From assembly GCA_018806915.1 (NCBI GenBank), contig JAGKQI010000100.1, positions 2,852,001 to 2,916,000 on the forward strand: DNA of 64,000 nucleotides, in the 5' to 3' direction. This document shows, in pieces, positions 11,768 through 26,000 of this stretch (the stretch's first letter is position 1; every line of letters begins with the position of its first letter). Position numbers and translations under genes: made by a program. The notes beneath the pieces are model-generated. The model was not told where the DNA came from. It was given only the letters and a program-made list of their open reading frames with translations, and ran no database searches. This DNA comes from Phytophthora colocasiae. Lineage: Eukaryota > Oomycota > Peronosporomycetes > Peronosporales > Peronosporaceae.

Positions 11768-13875
11768 TCACGTACCTTTGCACTTCTTTGACGAATTGCC
11801 TGTAACTTCAGTTGCCTTGCTCACGCCGTTGCACTCACTGTTGTCTCCAGCATCACGTTTCTTCTTCTTGGAAGGTTTCTTGGTTGGAGAGTTCCTCCGT
11901 AAGTGTTTACTATCGTCCGCACCATTGTCCACAGACTCCAACACCCATTCAGGGATCTGTGAGCGTGTTACATGGTCGATCAGCATGTCCATCCCACCAT
12001 GACGACCCTCCCACTGATCCACATAAAAGGCAAAATCACGGATCACGTCCGTCAAATCCACGTTGTGAGTCGCACCAGCAATCGGAACTTTCTTAGGGGC
12101 AGGAAACCCCAAGCCGATGAAAAGCCATGAAGTATGGACTTCACACTTCGATGAGTTCTCAGGACTGACGTCCTTGGTCTCAACAAAATCGAAGAAGCGG
12201 GCGAATGGGTGAATGCGGAGTTCTGGGAGCGCCTCCAGTCTATCAAGAACATCATAAAGTTAATCCGCAGCAGTTCGGGGTTCAGGTCATCCGCTTCTGA
12301 CAGAGGATTTGGTGCTAACCACGTACTGAAGAAATAAGTGACGCAACCGGGATTCGACCCAACCGAACCATCCATCGAAGTCTTCTGCAGTATTTGCCGT
12401 GATCTGAACACGAAGGAAGTGTTTCGACCTAACAAAGGACAAGACAAATAAAAGTCATAAACGGAGCGGTGATCACAAACCTTAGTCAAACGAAGGTTCA
12501 AGCGTTGGCCATGGGAGGGATAAAACCTTTGGAATAGAACTGGAGCCACGAACAACTTTGCCCACGAAGATTTCTGCAGAAACTAATGTTAAACAGATCG
12601 AGAAACAGAGCAACATTCGTATTCACCTTCGTTTCAATCTCGAGCGTCCGGTCGAATCCCTTGCCAAACTCAGTCTTCAGGATACGTAAGGTCGTGGCCA
12701 TCACATTGTACGATGAGTTCAACGCCGGATATGCCGGCGTGATGATCGGCATCAAGTGCATCCGGTCGCGAACGTTGATCTTCGGGTTCCATCCCTGATT
12801 CACCAAGTCACACGTCAGTTCTGAAAATCACTCAGCAAACACCAGACACAGCCACGATGGGGTCAAGAGATCTTGCTGTATCCGAAGATAAAGAACATTT
12901 GCATCACCGAGAAACTGAGGTTGAGTGGGTTGTCCACCCGGTCGAGCATGATAGGATTCGGCCACGTCCACATCTGGTATATCCTGAAGAAACGCGATAG
13001 CAGCGACGCCGGTAGCGAATTCGGGTAGAACTGGCATATTCTCGCCACCAAGATTGCCCAGTTCACACCTCCGAGGAAGCCTAAAACGTTCGAGTAAATG
13101 CCACGTACTCGGGCCCAATGTTTCACAGCGATCAATGTCGTCCGAAAGTGTTCCTGGTTCGGCACCAGCTGCAAAATCTTCTCGGTCACTCTGACGCCAT
13201 TGCAGCTTCTCACTGAGGCTTCATCCTTGCCTCGCAAGTACTGATCGTCTAGGATATTGAGATCCTCAGGAATAGAATCCAGATCAAGCGACACAAACAA
13301 CAGGTCCACTGGGATATCGTCCACCTTCATCTTGATCACAGGTACGAAGGCATCGCTGATGACACGCAGCCCCGTTACGTCAGGTGTAGCTTCTAATAGG
13401 ATCGGAGCCTTCTCAAAGAAGCTCGCACGAGAGCAGAACCTTGGTGCAATGCACAGTCTAAACATGATCGTTAGTAGCGTGCGTGCGTACATGTAATGTA
13501 CGCACAAATAAAAATGTACGCACGTATCAATGTCGGCTTCCGCGCTCTGTACGCCAAGTCGACACGAACCGAAGGTGGGCAGCTGCACGCGCTTGGTCGC
13601 TGCCTCCTCCTCGCTGTAATGTTCAAGCCCTTCGTGCAGTACGTACTCCTGCAGCACTCGTTGCAGCTTATGCAGAACACGGTCACGGCGCGCAAGCTGT
13701 TCCTCACTTTCGTACAGACCACAGGACCTGGTCGTACATAGTCACACGTTGTGAGACTTTGAATGAGAGCTATGGGGTTAGAAAGACGCAGATTACACCT
13801 TAACGTCTGTAGTAGTTCATCATTCAGTCGCTTGTCCTCGTCCGAGGGCTCAGCGGTCGACAAAGGCGTCGTCAT
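11768..13875 (-). CDS. canonical poly(A) polymerase, seven exons
   Basis: Adds poly(A) tails to nuclear pre-mRNA. Exons on the minus strand: 13875-13799, 13727-13524, 13457-12908, 12794-12627, 12573-12527, 12428-12327 and 12239-11768 (1620 nt, 539 aa). The nucleotidyltransferase motif is split by intron 2: FGSCRLGVQSAEADIDT (Gly-Ser and the DxD pair) joins LCIAPRF. The third catalytic Asp is in VDDIPVDLLF. The central domain has VRSCNGVRVTEKIL, IKHWARVRGIYSNVLGFLGG and HLMPIITPAYPALNSSYNV. The RNA-binding region has KHFLRVQITA and WFGWVESRLRHL. The C-terminus is Lys/Ser-rich with a bipartite-like basic patch (KKPSKKKKR), probably a nuclear signal. The donor of the fifth exon (GTTTTA) is weak; it is chosen because it restores the FQRSKHFL motif. 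Confidence 0.88.
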
Positions 13876-14044
13876 AAGCTGTACGCACGAAAATGGGCTA
13901 CCTAACGTTGCTTGACTTACCGGTTTTTACCGGAATATGAGAGGTACTACCTAATCTGCGTACCGGCGGAAACTGATAACGTGGCAGCTGTTCTTATAGA
14001 GGATATCCTGGCCGTGTGTGTCGTATAGGGCAGGTAGCGCCTTG

Positions 14045-17000
14045 CTAGTTCGTCACAAGATGTAGCAAATGGTTCTCTATGCTTGTATCAAGCTTCGTCC
14101 GCGCAAGTGGTATGTGTGGAGCGCTAGGGCGACTCATCCCGTGCGGCAATTTTCTGCAAGGAAGTGTGGTCGATTCAGTCAGTGACACTGACTCAGTGTT
14201 GATACCCCAGGCGACGGGTTTCGAGTGATCCGAGCGCTTGATGAAGAAGCAGAAGTTCATTTGGGTGTTTCCATTTGTCGTACTTTCAGGAGATGACAAG
14301 TTAAGTGAGTGCACGTAACATGCTGCTAATTTATTGATAGTATCTGTGAGTACTGCTCGAGCAAATTGAGAGAGTACAGTACGAAGCAGCTATGATCCCA
14401 GCGTTTAGCTCGACTGGAATGGGGAGGAAAATGTGTTCCAAAGGTGTCTTGATTGGCTCCAAGTGGTCTGGACACTGGTAGAGAGGACACCGAAAGAATT
14501 CCAAGCTGATAGCTGCCTGATTCGGAAGAGGTCGTGAGTCTGCAGAAGGTGATATCGGTAGCATTAACGCTTTCGAGTCACGGCTGAACCGAGTTGTGGC
14601 ATGCACTTTCAATGGTGGAAGTGGTTGAGATCGACATGCTGTAGATGATAGGGGATCATAGTGACTATGTTCCGATAGAGTTCCCGAAGCTACAGACCAT
14701 CCAGCATTCTAAACCAAATAAAAGATGTTAGCAAACCCAACAACAAACGAGCGGGGATCAGGGCACCCGTACCGATAGAAACAATCCGCTAAGTACGATG
14801 GAACCGAGAGTATCCACAGCGTTCGCCTCTGCTTGAATTGGAGCTTCAAGTGACTGCGGTTTCAGGTGAGGTAGCACTACCAACGAAATGCTGGAGAGAG
14901 GAAGACCAGCTCTCTTGGAAATACTGTAACGGAATGAATACAAGAGAGCTGCAATATTTCAAGTCAGTGAGGTTCTCAAAATGAAAATGAGCTAAACATG
15001 ATGCAGTGACAAACCTTTTGGTCGTTGAAGCGCTGGTAACCAGACCGAATCGATCCGAACAGGAGCGAGAGCCATCACACACTGTTGGTGCGTATGGTAA
15101 AAGGCGACACTTTGCTGGAACCAACGCAACCACTTATCCAATCGCGTCGGAGTCGAATATCCTTCGCCGTTCATGGATCTTGCATCACCTCTCCATGTTG
15201 AGGGCAGATTCCCTCGAGCTAACGCTTTAACAGCCTCAGCGATGTCTGGATCCATGAGTTCCACACTATCCAACCGCAACGACAAGAACATTTCAGCTTT
15301 CGACCAGATGAACGTCAAGTAGCTCTCCATAGCTGGAAGTTCTACTTGAATTAAGTGGGCGTTGGGTTGTTGCTGCAACTGCGTTAAAGCGTATTGCTGT
15401 CGACGTAAAGTGCTTACTCTACCCTGTCGAATCGGTGGGTGTCGAGTGGAGTTCTTCTGAATCACTGGGAATTCTTCAGTTCTGCTTGACTTCTTCTTTC
15501 CCCAACTACTGACCATACTTTCCCTCTTTTGCTTCTGTAGCTGCTGGATACTGCTCAAAAGACTGTTTTTATCGGGGAAAACAGCAATTAACTCCTCCAG
15601 ATGCTGTTGGGCGATCGGCAAAAACTCTGCAATAGCTGCTACTCCACTAGTACTGTCTTCAATTGAAGAGGAATTGTAAATGGTAGCTAAATTCTTCAGA
15701 ACAAGTGAAGATTCGTACGTGCAGTGCTGGTACTGAAGACCTACAGGGAGAAGATCAGCTTCTAACCTCTCAAACAGTTTAGAAGATGAAGTCATCGTAG
15801 TAGTCATTAGCCGTTCACGTAGTTGAAGAATGCGAGCAGCTAACGATAAATCCTGATCTCCACTATGGAGATCAAGAGAACCACTGCGAAGACAACAGGT
15901 TAATAGTTCTCGACATTGAGCAGTTCGCTCATCTCCATGCAATCGACCAGTGTAAATCAAAGCTACTAGTTCCATCAAAGTCCTCCCATGTGCTTCAACC
16001 ACTGCAGTTGACGATGGCGTCGACGTTTGAGCTTTTGAAGAAGATCCAGATGTGACGGTAGCAGCTACAACTCGTTGATGTAGATGAAGTTGAATCAAAC
16101 GGGTTGCTCGATCCAGTTCGCAATGTGAAATGAAGATGTCGGCTGGAATCCAAGCAGTTGTGAGGTGAAGACGGAAGATTGAGTGGAAAAGCCACAACGC
16201 TGCTTGAATATGCTGGTGTTCAGTACTGCTACGTTGGAGAGCAGTGAGAATCGATGAGGCATGGCGTGAAAGAGGTGGTGGACGACTGGGATTTTCCTGT
16301 TTTTGCTGATTTTTCTCCAGTTTCTTGAGTTTTTCAGCTTCTCTGCGCTCTCGCTCTGACTGTAAGAAGTTCTCGTAGTGCTGTCGAAGCGTCTGCGGTG
16401 GCTCTAAGAAGAGCCTTTGGGCTGGAATGAGGTTTAAGTCTCGACCAGTTGGAAGATCCTCCACCAGCCATAAGTGGAACTTGTGGCTTGTGGATTTTAC
16501 GTCGCTCAGACGCGCGATCTCAAGTCGTAAAGCATTCGCGATACTCAAGGATGAAACTCCTTCGATTATCGTCCAGCCTGGATCCACCAATACGTCTTTG
16601 AGTTTCGTCACTGCTGTAATATCACGAGTAACACGATCGTTCTCCAATGTATTGACTGTTTTATCACGATATCCCCAGATTCCTGGGTGTTGCAGTGTTG
16701 ATCCTAGTCCAATAGGCAAAGAAGCGACTGCTTCAGGTGGGATTCCCCTTCGTCTGGCACATTGTCGTATAATGGAGGAACCATCGACTGTGATTTCCTT
16801 TGAGTCGGTGAGAATAAGCAGAGGTGTCGAGAAACCCGTTGTTTTCACTAGGGAATCCACACTCGGTCGTACGATCCCTTCATCTTCAAGTAAGGCCAGT
16901 ATTTCATGCTCTCCAAAGTAGTTTGAGATGAGATTATCCATAAGGCGAAGGGGGATACAGTCGAAGAGTGTGAAGTGAATCTGAAGGCGTTCAAGTAAAG

Positions 17001-20000
17001 TGAAGTTCTGTTCTGTCCATGGCGGCCAGGGGATAGATTTTACTGATAATTTCGGGTTTCGACCACTGGAAATTTCGGTTGGAGTATCAAAACAGGCTGC
17101 TTCCCTCAAGTATCTCTTCCAGTCCGAAGAGTTCTCGACCATGTCTTGGTATAACGCTTGCTCGATCTCTTTACTACATGTTTTGTCACAAAAGTGGAGA
17201 AACCCCTTTTGAATTTTCAGGAACGGATCCAAAAGTTCATCTTCGAGATGAGATTTACAAGGAACTCTGAATGAGACGAGAGAAATCGCAATGATCTGGT
17301 GAACGAAGGCTCGAGTTGTCTGCTTGATCGCTTCACTTAGGTCTGTCTCCACAATTTTATCCGAAACATGGCTGAAATTTCCTCTTGAATACAATTGCAG
17401 GATACGCTCACGTACCCCGGAAACTAGGGCATTCTGGACGATTTTATCACTTTCTCTATTGATTTCTCCGATCGACAGCGCCAGAGTTAGCATATATGTC
17501 CTGTGATAGGAAGTTGGGAGTCCAGCAAGCCTCTGTCGAATGAACAAGGCAGAAGTGCGCATTGTAATATTGTCGATACCTGTATGCTGCAGTTCCGAGT
17601 CTTTTTGCAGTGAATCTGCCAAACTTTCGTCAATTCTGGCTAAAGTATGTGCGAGCGAGAGATGAAGTGATGGGCTAAGCCTCTCCATTCCTTCTTCCGT
17701 CAAAGCAAAAGCTCGTGCCCGACGTACAAATGCAAGTGCTTGCCTCCGCTCACTGTATAAATTCTGGAGATTTTCTTGGAGTAATTTTCGATTTTGGCGG
17801 ACGGAATTAAAGTCGCCAAGCTGGGAAGAAATGCGTTCCATGGATTCCTGGTCGTAAAAACCCTGGTTACCAGCACCAGGCGATATCCACGCGGATACAA
17901 TTGCTGCAACCGAGCCCAAACCAGCAGGCGACGTTGCTTGGCCACTTGCTACACACAAATTTGTAAGGAAATTCTTGAAAAGTTCGTTCTCTTTCGTCTT
18001 TTCGACACTCAACTTGAACCGGATCGACTGAATTTCACTCTGTACTGGTTCTTCCAACTTCTGGTATAATAACGTTAGAACATGGTTCTCCAGGTCTTGT
18101 CGTGTTGGGGTGAAGTCAACAACAGCAAAGTAGCTCCACGTCTGTAAGCAAAAATAACAATACATCAGTGACATGCCTATCGTCAAAAATCAGGACATTT
18201 ACCTTTGGTGTCCACGACGTAGCTTTGCTCAGAGTTTTAGCCGCGAAATACACGGCACATGAACTTTTCTCCTTTAAAATAACGATCAGCTCCAATGCTG
18301 CTTGGATTGCGCTCTCGTCTCCTTCCGATGCATTTTCAATCAGAATCTGACAACAGCAAAAAGTTAAAAATCGTCAACAAAAATAAAATACAATCGACAA
18401 GATGTACCATGGAGGGGGGGACTTGAGCCAAACACGTCTCAATCGAACGCAGTAAAGTTGAATCGCCTGCATCAACCACAACTACAGTCCCAGGTTCGTC
18501 TCGTCGGTTAAATTCACTCCGAGAAGCTCCTTTCGACGACGTCGCACATGAATTTGAGCTCCGATAGGCCTGTTTAATCCACGAAACTCCACGATCCAAA
18601 GGATCCACAAGGAACGGGATCTTAAAACACACTTGTTGGACTTGATCCATAAGGAAAAGACTACAGGTGAATGCTTCATCCTCTTCGTCCTTCATATCGA
18701 CAATCTTTTTCTGTAAATTTTTTGTCAACCCTTCTCCACTCAATACCCAATACTGTAACATTGTCGATATATTCACTGCTACAGGATACGAAGGTGATGC
18801 GAAATGCGTTTGAATGGCGTCTCGGCATGTTGAAACCAGTTTTTCCCGGTCTTCATGTGATTTTTCAGCTCCAAAGATAATTAACGTCGCGGCAATAGCA
18901 CAATCTCCCAATAGATTGTCCCTCTGTTTCTCAATACACCCCATCCGCTCCCGTGTGGCGTCATACCATTGCTTAATCACATGCCCAAACGAAGTCACCG
19001 AGCATTTCCAGCGTAGTCGTGTCTCTTGTGTTCGTTGGAGTTCAATTTCCCGTTGAAGATTGTGAGTATGACAAGCTCGAAGCTCCGCTAAATGGAGTTC
19101 AATATCCACGAGTTTCCTCTTCTCGGCTTGTGCTCGCTCCTCAATAACCAGGTAGTTTTTCTCGGTCTCCTCTAGTAATTTCTGCGTCGGAGCAACACGT
19201 TTCATAGCTTCAAAGTACCGAACCACCGCTAAAACCCACTTGCAAAGTGTAGTTGAAGCTAGAGAAGCTCTTCTCATGTTTTCCATTGAAAAATCCGGAT
19301 GATTCACGTAAAACTTAACGCGATCAATCAGCGAAGGGTTCATACTGTCCTTGTCAAAGTTTCGGAGTCGATCCAGAAAGCGAATATCTGCTAAAATCCG
19401 TAATGCTTCACTCCAAGTCGGAGGAACGTCCAGCAATACACAAACCGCCTGCATGGCTAAACGTACGAGCTGTGGGGGATTCGTGAACGATTTCATCTCG
19501 ACGATATGGTATTTGTTGATTTGAGACAGAGCTTCAGTGGCTTCCTGTACGTCCGGTAGAGTCTTGGATAATTCTCGTTGGATATTCGCCCTCTCCGTTT
19601 CGATTTCGTTCTGAATTTTAGCACAACGTTCTTCATCCAGCAGAAATAACCGTCTTGCTTCTCTCTCGAGTGATTCTTGAGCTGCCAGTTGTGTTGTAGT
19701 GTCCATAACAGCCTGACTAGCGTCATTTTGAGCCACTTCACTCGTTTCTTCCTTTGCAACACGAAGATTCGTCTGGGACAAGCGTTTGGCTAGGAATCGC
19801 AACGCTTTTTCAACATCTTGAAGCTGATTCTCTAATTTCCGGTGCTGAAAGGCGAATAGAACTTTAAAAACTCGTATCATGTCGTCAAGCTGCGTAGTTA
19901 CAGCACCAAATCTCCTCCCACAGATCGAAGGGGGCGACTGAAGTTGACTACAAAACCCTTCGGCTGTACGGTGAACGAGTAGCATAATCTCTCGAACAGT

Positions 20001-23000
20001 AGTAGAAATAGCAGTGTTTTCACTCAAAGAAGCCCATTCATACAGCGCACTATTGCACACAGCTTCAGCCGATACATCTTGCCATCTCGGAAATGTTTTC
20101 AATACAAATCGATAGTAAACGGACGGCTGAGACTTCATAAACTCAAGCAATCTAGCCGTATTCCTACAAACAAAGAGTTAATCCTTATATTTCTATGAAA
20201 GCAAAAACTTGTACGTACTCAACTGAAAGCACGACGTAGAGACTTCGCCTCACATTCTCTCGGAAAATGGCCATGACATGGGCAGAACAGTTCACTGGTG
20301 TTCGTTTCTGCTTTTCCTTCTCGGTAGTTGTCACTTCTTGGAGAAATGATGATCTGTTTACAGGAGAAGCAGGTGGTAAACCTTTTGGTGGTTGAGCAAC
20401 AGCGTGGAGCTTCACTTTATCAGCTGAAGAATAAATATGCGGAGGCAGATCATCCTGTTGGATTAAATACACCAAAAGTGCCACTTCGTCATCGTTCAAG
20501 TCCTCAAACTCAACGTACAGCACTGTCTGAATGGCTTTAAGCCCTGCTTCCAGTACGATCCCCTTCACGTTCTCAATAAAGTCTGTGAGACGTAATTCAG
20601 TGCAGATTTCTCGGAACTGGAAGGATAAAGTACCACACGACACCATCGTAGTACTTCTCCGGTCAGCAGTATCCGATCCGTTGAGTAGTAAATGTCGTAC
20701 TCCACTCTGGAGGAAACTGTACATGTCCAAAGTGTTCTGAAGCTGGTAAAATGATGGGATTGCAGTGATTTTCTCGTCTGGTCGTCCAGTCTTCAAAGCC
20801 ACCATCGCTAACGACGAACGTCGGATAATCGCTGCTTGTTGAGCTGAAGTTGATGGCGTAGAACCGTTTTGGTCTGTTAACAGACGATCAGATCGTATCC
20901 CCTTGCTTTGAGAGCTTTTGGGATTTAATTCATTTAAAATTGGAGTCGGATCTGGTACAGAACTGTCGGTTGTATGGACTTTGAGCGTCGTTTTGTGGTA
21001 CCAGTGGAATCGCTCTTCCCCAGCAACGAAGAGTGTTGTGAGGGCTTTTGCGCTCGTTCTCGTAATCCCTTCAGTATCTCCACAATCGGCAAAGAAAAAA
21101 TCTCCAGGAGATTGAAGAAATCCTAAACTTTGAGCACTAAATCCGAGTTTCTTGGCTGTCCGAAGCGAAAGAGACTGAAGTTGGTCGAGGTTTGACCGAT
21201 CGAGAAACCGGTTTCGATGAAGTTGGAGAGTGAAAAACAACGTCATGAGCTCGAATTCCGTCGCGGAATCTGCTGGAACGCGACCCACCGAAACGTTCAT
21301 GAGGCTAATAAACACGGAGAGTATGCTCCCGATGTTTAGCAGCAAATGAGGAGCCACCGCTGAAGGTTTCCACCGTTTTCTCGCACTTTTGAACATTTGA
21401 ACGGGGAATTGACTGATCCGATGGATAACACTGGTTAAATTGCCGAAAACACCTTCATATCTTCTTCGAAAGTACGTGGTGAACATGGGAACAACCTGCG
21501 CGAACACGTGATCCGATTGATCTGGTAACCAAATCATGTGAAAATGCCTCAATAACCTTGAAGGAACTCTCGGATAACCACAAGAAGATAAGGAAAACGA
21601 ACACCAGACTGCCAGATCGCGAAACTCCACATATTCCTTGGTTGTTTTAATAAAACTCCCTTTCCCATCGATCACTTGTCGAATCATAGCGCAACTCGGA
21701 CCTTTATCCAGATTAATATTCTCCAAAAGCACCACTAGAGCTCGTTTTCCAACGCCTGGACAGTGAACACCTTTCAATTTCCCAGTCATGCCGTTTTCAA
21801 TTACCCTCTGGATATCAAAACCAGTCGTCAAAGCATTAATCTGCAGAGCTGTAGCACTCACTCGTTCCTTCTGACCAAGTTCCCGTAGAGAATTCTCCAT
21901 CACCAACGTCTTCCCCACTCCGGATTCCCCTACGACAAAAGTATTAGCTTTGGCTACTCCAAGCATCTTAAGCCACACACTACAGCTGACTGTCACTGCA
22001 GTAGGAACATAAATGATCGAGAGAGGACTCGTGAGTGTTGATGTATCTCCTAAGAACTCTTCGTCTTCATCGTCCGTGTCTACAGTCGTCATGACTCGTC
22101 CTTTAGCTTTCAAAATGGCGCTAGTTCGACGAGGAACCTCTGATTGGTAGGCGAAGCTGCTCCTACGCGTTGCTGGTCTTGCTTGGTCCTGTAAAGATCG
22201 ACTCCATAGATATAAAACAACTCGATGATCTTGAAACTTTAACCCAATGTCGAACAATGTAGCTGAACTGTCGAGAGTGAAAATCGGATGTTCTTCCAGT
22301 AATTGAGGGGCGATTTTAACTGCAGCAAGATGGAATTCCAGTCGATTTCTAGAAGGAAGAATCATTCCCAGGGATAAGGTAGCAGCATAAGCAACAATTA
22401 CTTTCGCATCAGTCATCCACTCAGCGTCATCTTCGACTACTCCTTTCGCAATTTCCGATACAAATGGAGTGAGAATTTGCAGCATATTGGAGACTCCATG
22501 AGTGACTGAACAGTCCAGGAAAGAGGGGTAATTCCGCTTGAAAACGTCCAAGATGGAGGGTAGATGCGCTCTCATCAACTTTGCCACAAATTCGCTAGTC
22601 GGTTCAAGACGCTTTGTGAGATGAGCTAAGCTGGAACGCTTCCTTTTCGGCTGTTGCTGTTGTAACCAGCTCTTTATTAGCAGTGTATACGGCACCATGT
22701 GCTCCGTCTGCATATAGACCAAGCCACAGCGACTTAGACAAGCTGGAGACCAATTTTGAAGGGTTTCCACCTCGCAAAAAACACGTAAAGAATCTTGAGT
22801 ACATTCCAGTTGATCTCCGTTAGGTAAAACCAGCTTTTTCGTGTCTGTAGGGGTTAATTCCATTAAATCTCGCAGAGGTTCCAGTAAAGTCGTTGCAGCT
22901 TGTACTCCATCAAATACAAACCAAGCTGCGGGGGATAATGAACGACGTTTTGAGGCTAATTGGTCACCTGGAGATACGTAAAATGATCCTTTTCGCGTCA

Positions 23001-26000
23001 AATGAGGGCTGTTGACGTCCAAATTGACCTCAATCGACGCAGCATCGACGCAATTCTGACGGAAAAAGTGGCTAAAGAAGCCATCGTCCCACGTAGCGTC
23101 GCCTGTAGCTTCTCCATAGATCTCCTTCATACTGAAAGTCTCTGGATAAAGGCGAACAGTTCGGATCTGTTTGCCAAGACCTACGTCATCTGATTCTCCA
23201 TTGTCGGAATCAGCCATCACTGCGCTTAAAACGCTGATAGCAGTCGATTTCCCACATACCCCACGCCCCACCACAGCTACAACAACGTTTATCGACAAAA
23301 TCTGGTACAATTCCAACAATTTTCGAACGTAAAACTCGCTCACACTGAGTTTTCGTGCGGAAATGGCACTTTCAAGTTTCATTTTCACACTTTTGAGGTC
23401 GTTTGGCTCTTCTTCTTCGTCACTTTCGTACGAAACTGCATTGTCTTCAGCGATTACTGACGTTTCCTTGGGTGGATCCACACTACATGACGTTCGTAAG
23501 GCCAAAATTCCGAAAGGGTTAATCTCCAAATCGACAGCATGAGGGAAAATCGAGCGGATACAATTGAGAAAAGCAACTCTCCTGTCCGGCAGCACTTTCG
23601 AGTGGATTTCATCCCAGACAGCAGCCACTAGGGACTTCTCTGCTGTTTGCCAAGAGCTGGAATCCAATCGAGAAGTAGCATTTCGTACAATACAAGAAGC
23701 CAAAGAGAGTCGAATCAAGTGGAAATCCTTGATGAACGGCATCGAATCGTCCAGAAGTAGACAGAAAAGCGCCTCCAGCTTCCGACTGAGCTGTTTCCAG
23801 CCTTGAAATCCATTCACAAGCAGCAAAGCTTCCACTACCAGTTCAGAGTCTACAGTTGGACAGAAAACAGGTGCGAAACTGCTTGTAAGACACAGGAAAA
23901 CGTGCTGATGACGTGGCAATTCGTAGTCAAAGGAACATGTAAGTAAAATGGCCAATTCATTGTTCGTGATATCCACAGGAGCTCCATCCAGAACGAGACA
24001 TTCTTGATGTGCTCGTAAAGCGTCCACTATTTGGTTCATTTCCTGTATGAAAACTCGTAACATGTTGGAAATTTGAAGGCCAGAGAACGAAAGCCACACT
24101 GAATTACTCTGTAAAACGCCACGTAAAATCCCCTTAAAGTGAGTGAGCGTCAAGCCGTTGGAGTAATCGAACTCAAGACATTCACGCCCAACCATTGCGG
24201 ATAACTCTTTCACTAAAGTTCGCTTTCTGGTGCATCCTCCGTTGGCTGGAGAATGAAGTATCAGTCCGTGCTCTAAGGATAAAGCAGTACTCATTGCCAG
24301 TAACGTTTTATTGCAGATTGGAGTCAACACTGGACAAGTATAACGCCCTAGGAAGGAATATTCGTACTGGAACGTCTTAACCAGGTGGTGAATCGTACAT
24401 TTCCTCTCGAACGGGTCGTAATAAAATCGAGGTAACTTTATCCAGGAGAAGGAATCTCCAGCTGCATAACTATAGTGATAAACAGATACGTCACCCCCAG
24501 TTCGGTGGGCAGCAGCTCCAGCTGATTGACTTACAAGCATCAATGGTTGATCTTCGTATAATTCTCGAATTCCTTGGGATTTATTCAGTAGTAAAGTCAA
24601 GATGGAGCTGGCGATCCACCTCTCTCTTGGACTGGCACTTCGCTTCCCAATATACTGGACCAAATTGCTCTTTTTCAGCTGGAAAAGGTGCCAAAAGCGT
24701 TGCCACGCAGCTCCTGTCCGGTCTAAACGCGCTAGCGGACTCAGTTCGTGGGTCACGAGGATGTGGACGCAGAGAATAACCACTTGGAGAGGATAATCTT
24801 TCCAGTCTCGAGCTTGTGGAGAGGTTATTTCAGGTGTTTGGAAGGGGTTATCTATACTTTCACTACCACTTCGTTCACTGGTGATTCTCTTTTTCGCTGG
24901 TTTTATCAAAGACTCAAGATTATCTTCAAACAACGTCACCAAACTCCCGTCCATTGCGCAATTAACCGCTTCTACCATCGCATTCCGCACACGTTCGTCT
25001 AGCTCTTTCATCCAGAATTGAGGGTTCGCACTGACACGAAGAGGTTTAATCGGAAGTTCCTCTCCAAAGGCAATTCCACATACACCACCAATATCAATGC
25101 CATGGAGATTATCGTATCCGAACTCGTCCTCTTTGAGGTTATTCTCTTCAGCTCCACTGCTGTTGCTTTCGAGAGAATCAGTTGAAGGGTTAATCACTAA
25201 CTCAGATCTACTGGAACGCACCAACCGAAGCGAGTTAATGCCTCGAAAACACTTGGAAACCATTCGAGGCAGGTGACTGGGGTCTCGGGCGTAAATTAAA
25301 AGCTGGAACAGGTCGTGGTCAGATAAAAAGTGAAATCTTGGGAAATATTTGCGCTTTTCGTCCAGGTACGTTCCTAACTGTAGCCACAACTTTGCGTACG
25401 AGTCTTGTGCTCCAATTAAAAAGCCAGTAGTAACCACTTCTCGAAGACAAATAGACAACGAAGACGTTCCTTTAGCTGCGTGCATCATCTCTCTCCATTT
25501 CCGGTCAATCGCCTGGAACTCGAAAGACGCCTCGGTAACGCTATGCTGAACATCTCGAAGAGAAAATAACAGACTCAATTTGGTGCGACTGCGCTGAACC
25601 ACACTCCATTTATCCAGAACTTCCTCACAGTGACGAACTTCGTCTCTCCACTGAACGAGCTGCAGTTGGAGTCCACCGGACGCAGTGACTTGAGCCAAAG
25701 ACTGAATCGTCAGTAAATCGTCCTCGAACGATTCCAGCAATTGACTCGCACGTGAGAGATCCAATTCGTAGGAATCATGAGCTCGGATGATAGGCAACAT
25801 CGCGTCCTGAAGTCGCGCTTTCATTGCGTTCAGCTTCTTCTCGGCTACAGCGTCGTGGTGCGCTTTTTGGGTTATTTCTCGGATCGGAAGCTCGAATTTC
25901 CACAACTCTCGACTTCGAAGAAATCCTAAAGTTACAGTGTAGCCATCTGTGATCAACACCCCGATACTTGAGACGTAGTTGAGGATATCCATGAGCTTTA

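Noticed and set aside
16427..16921. 164-codon plus-strand open frame
   Set aside because: Antisense shadow inside the dynein gene.
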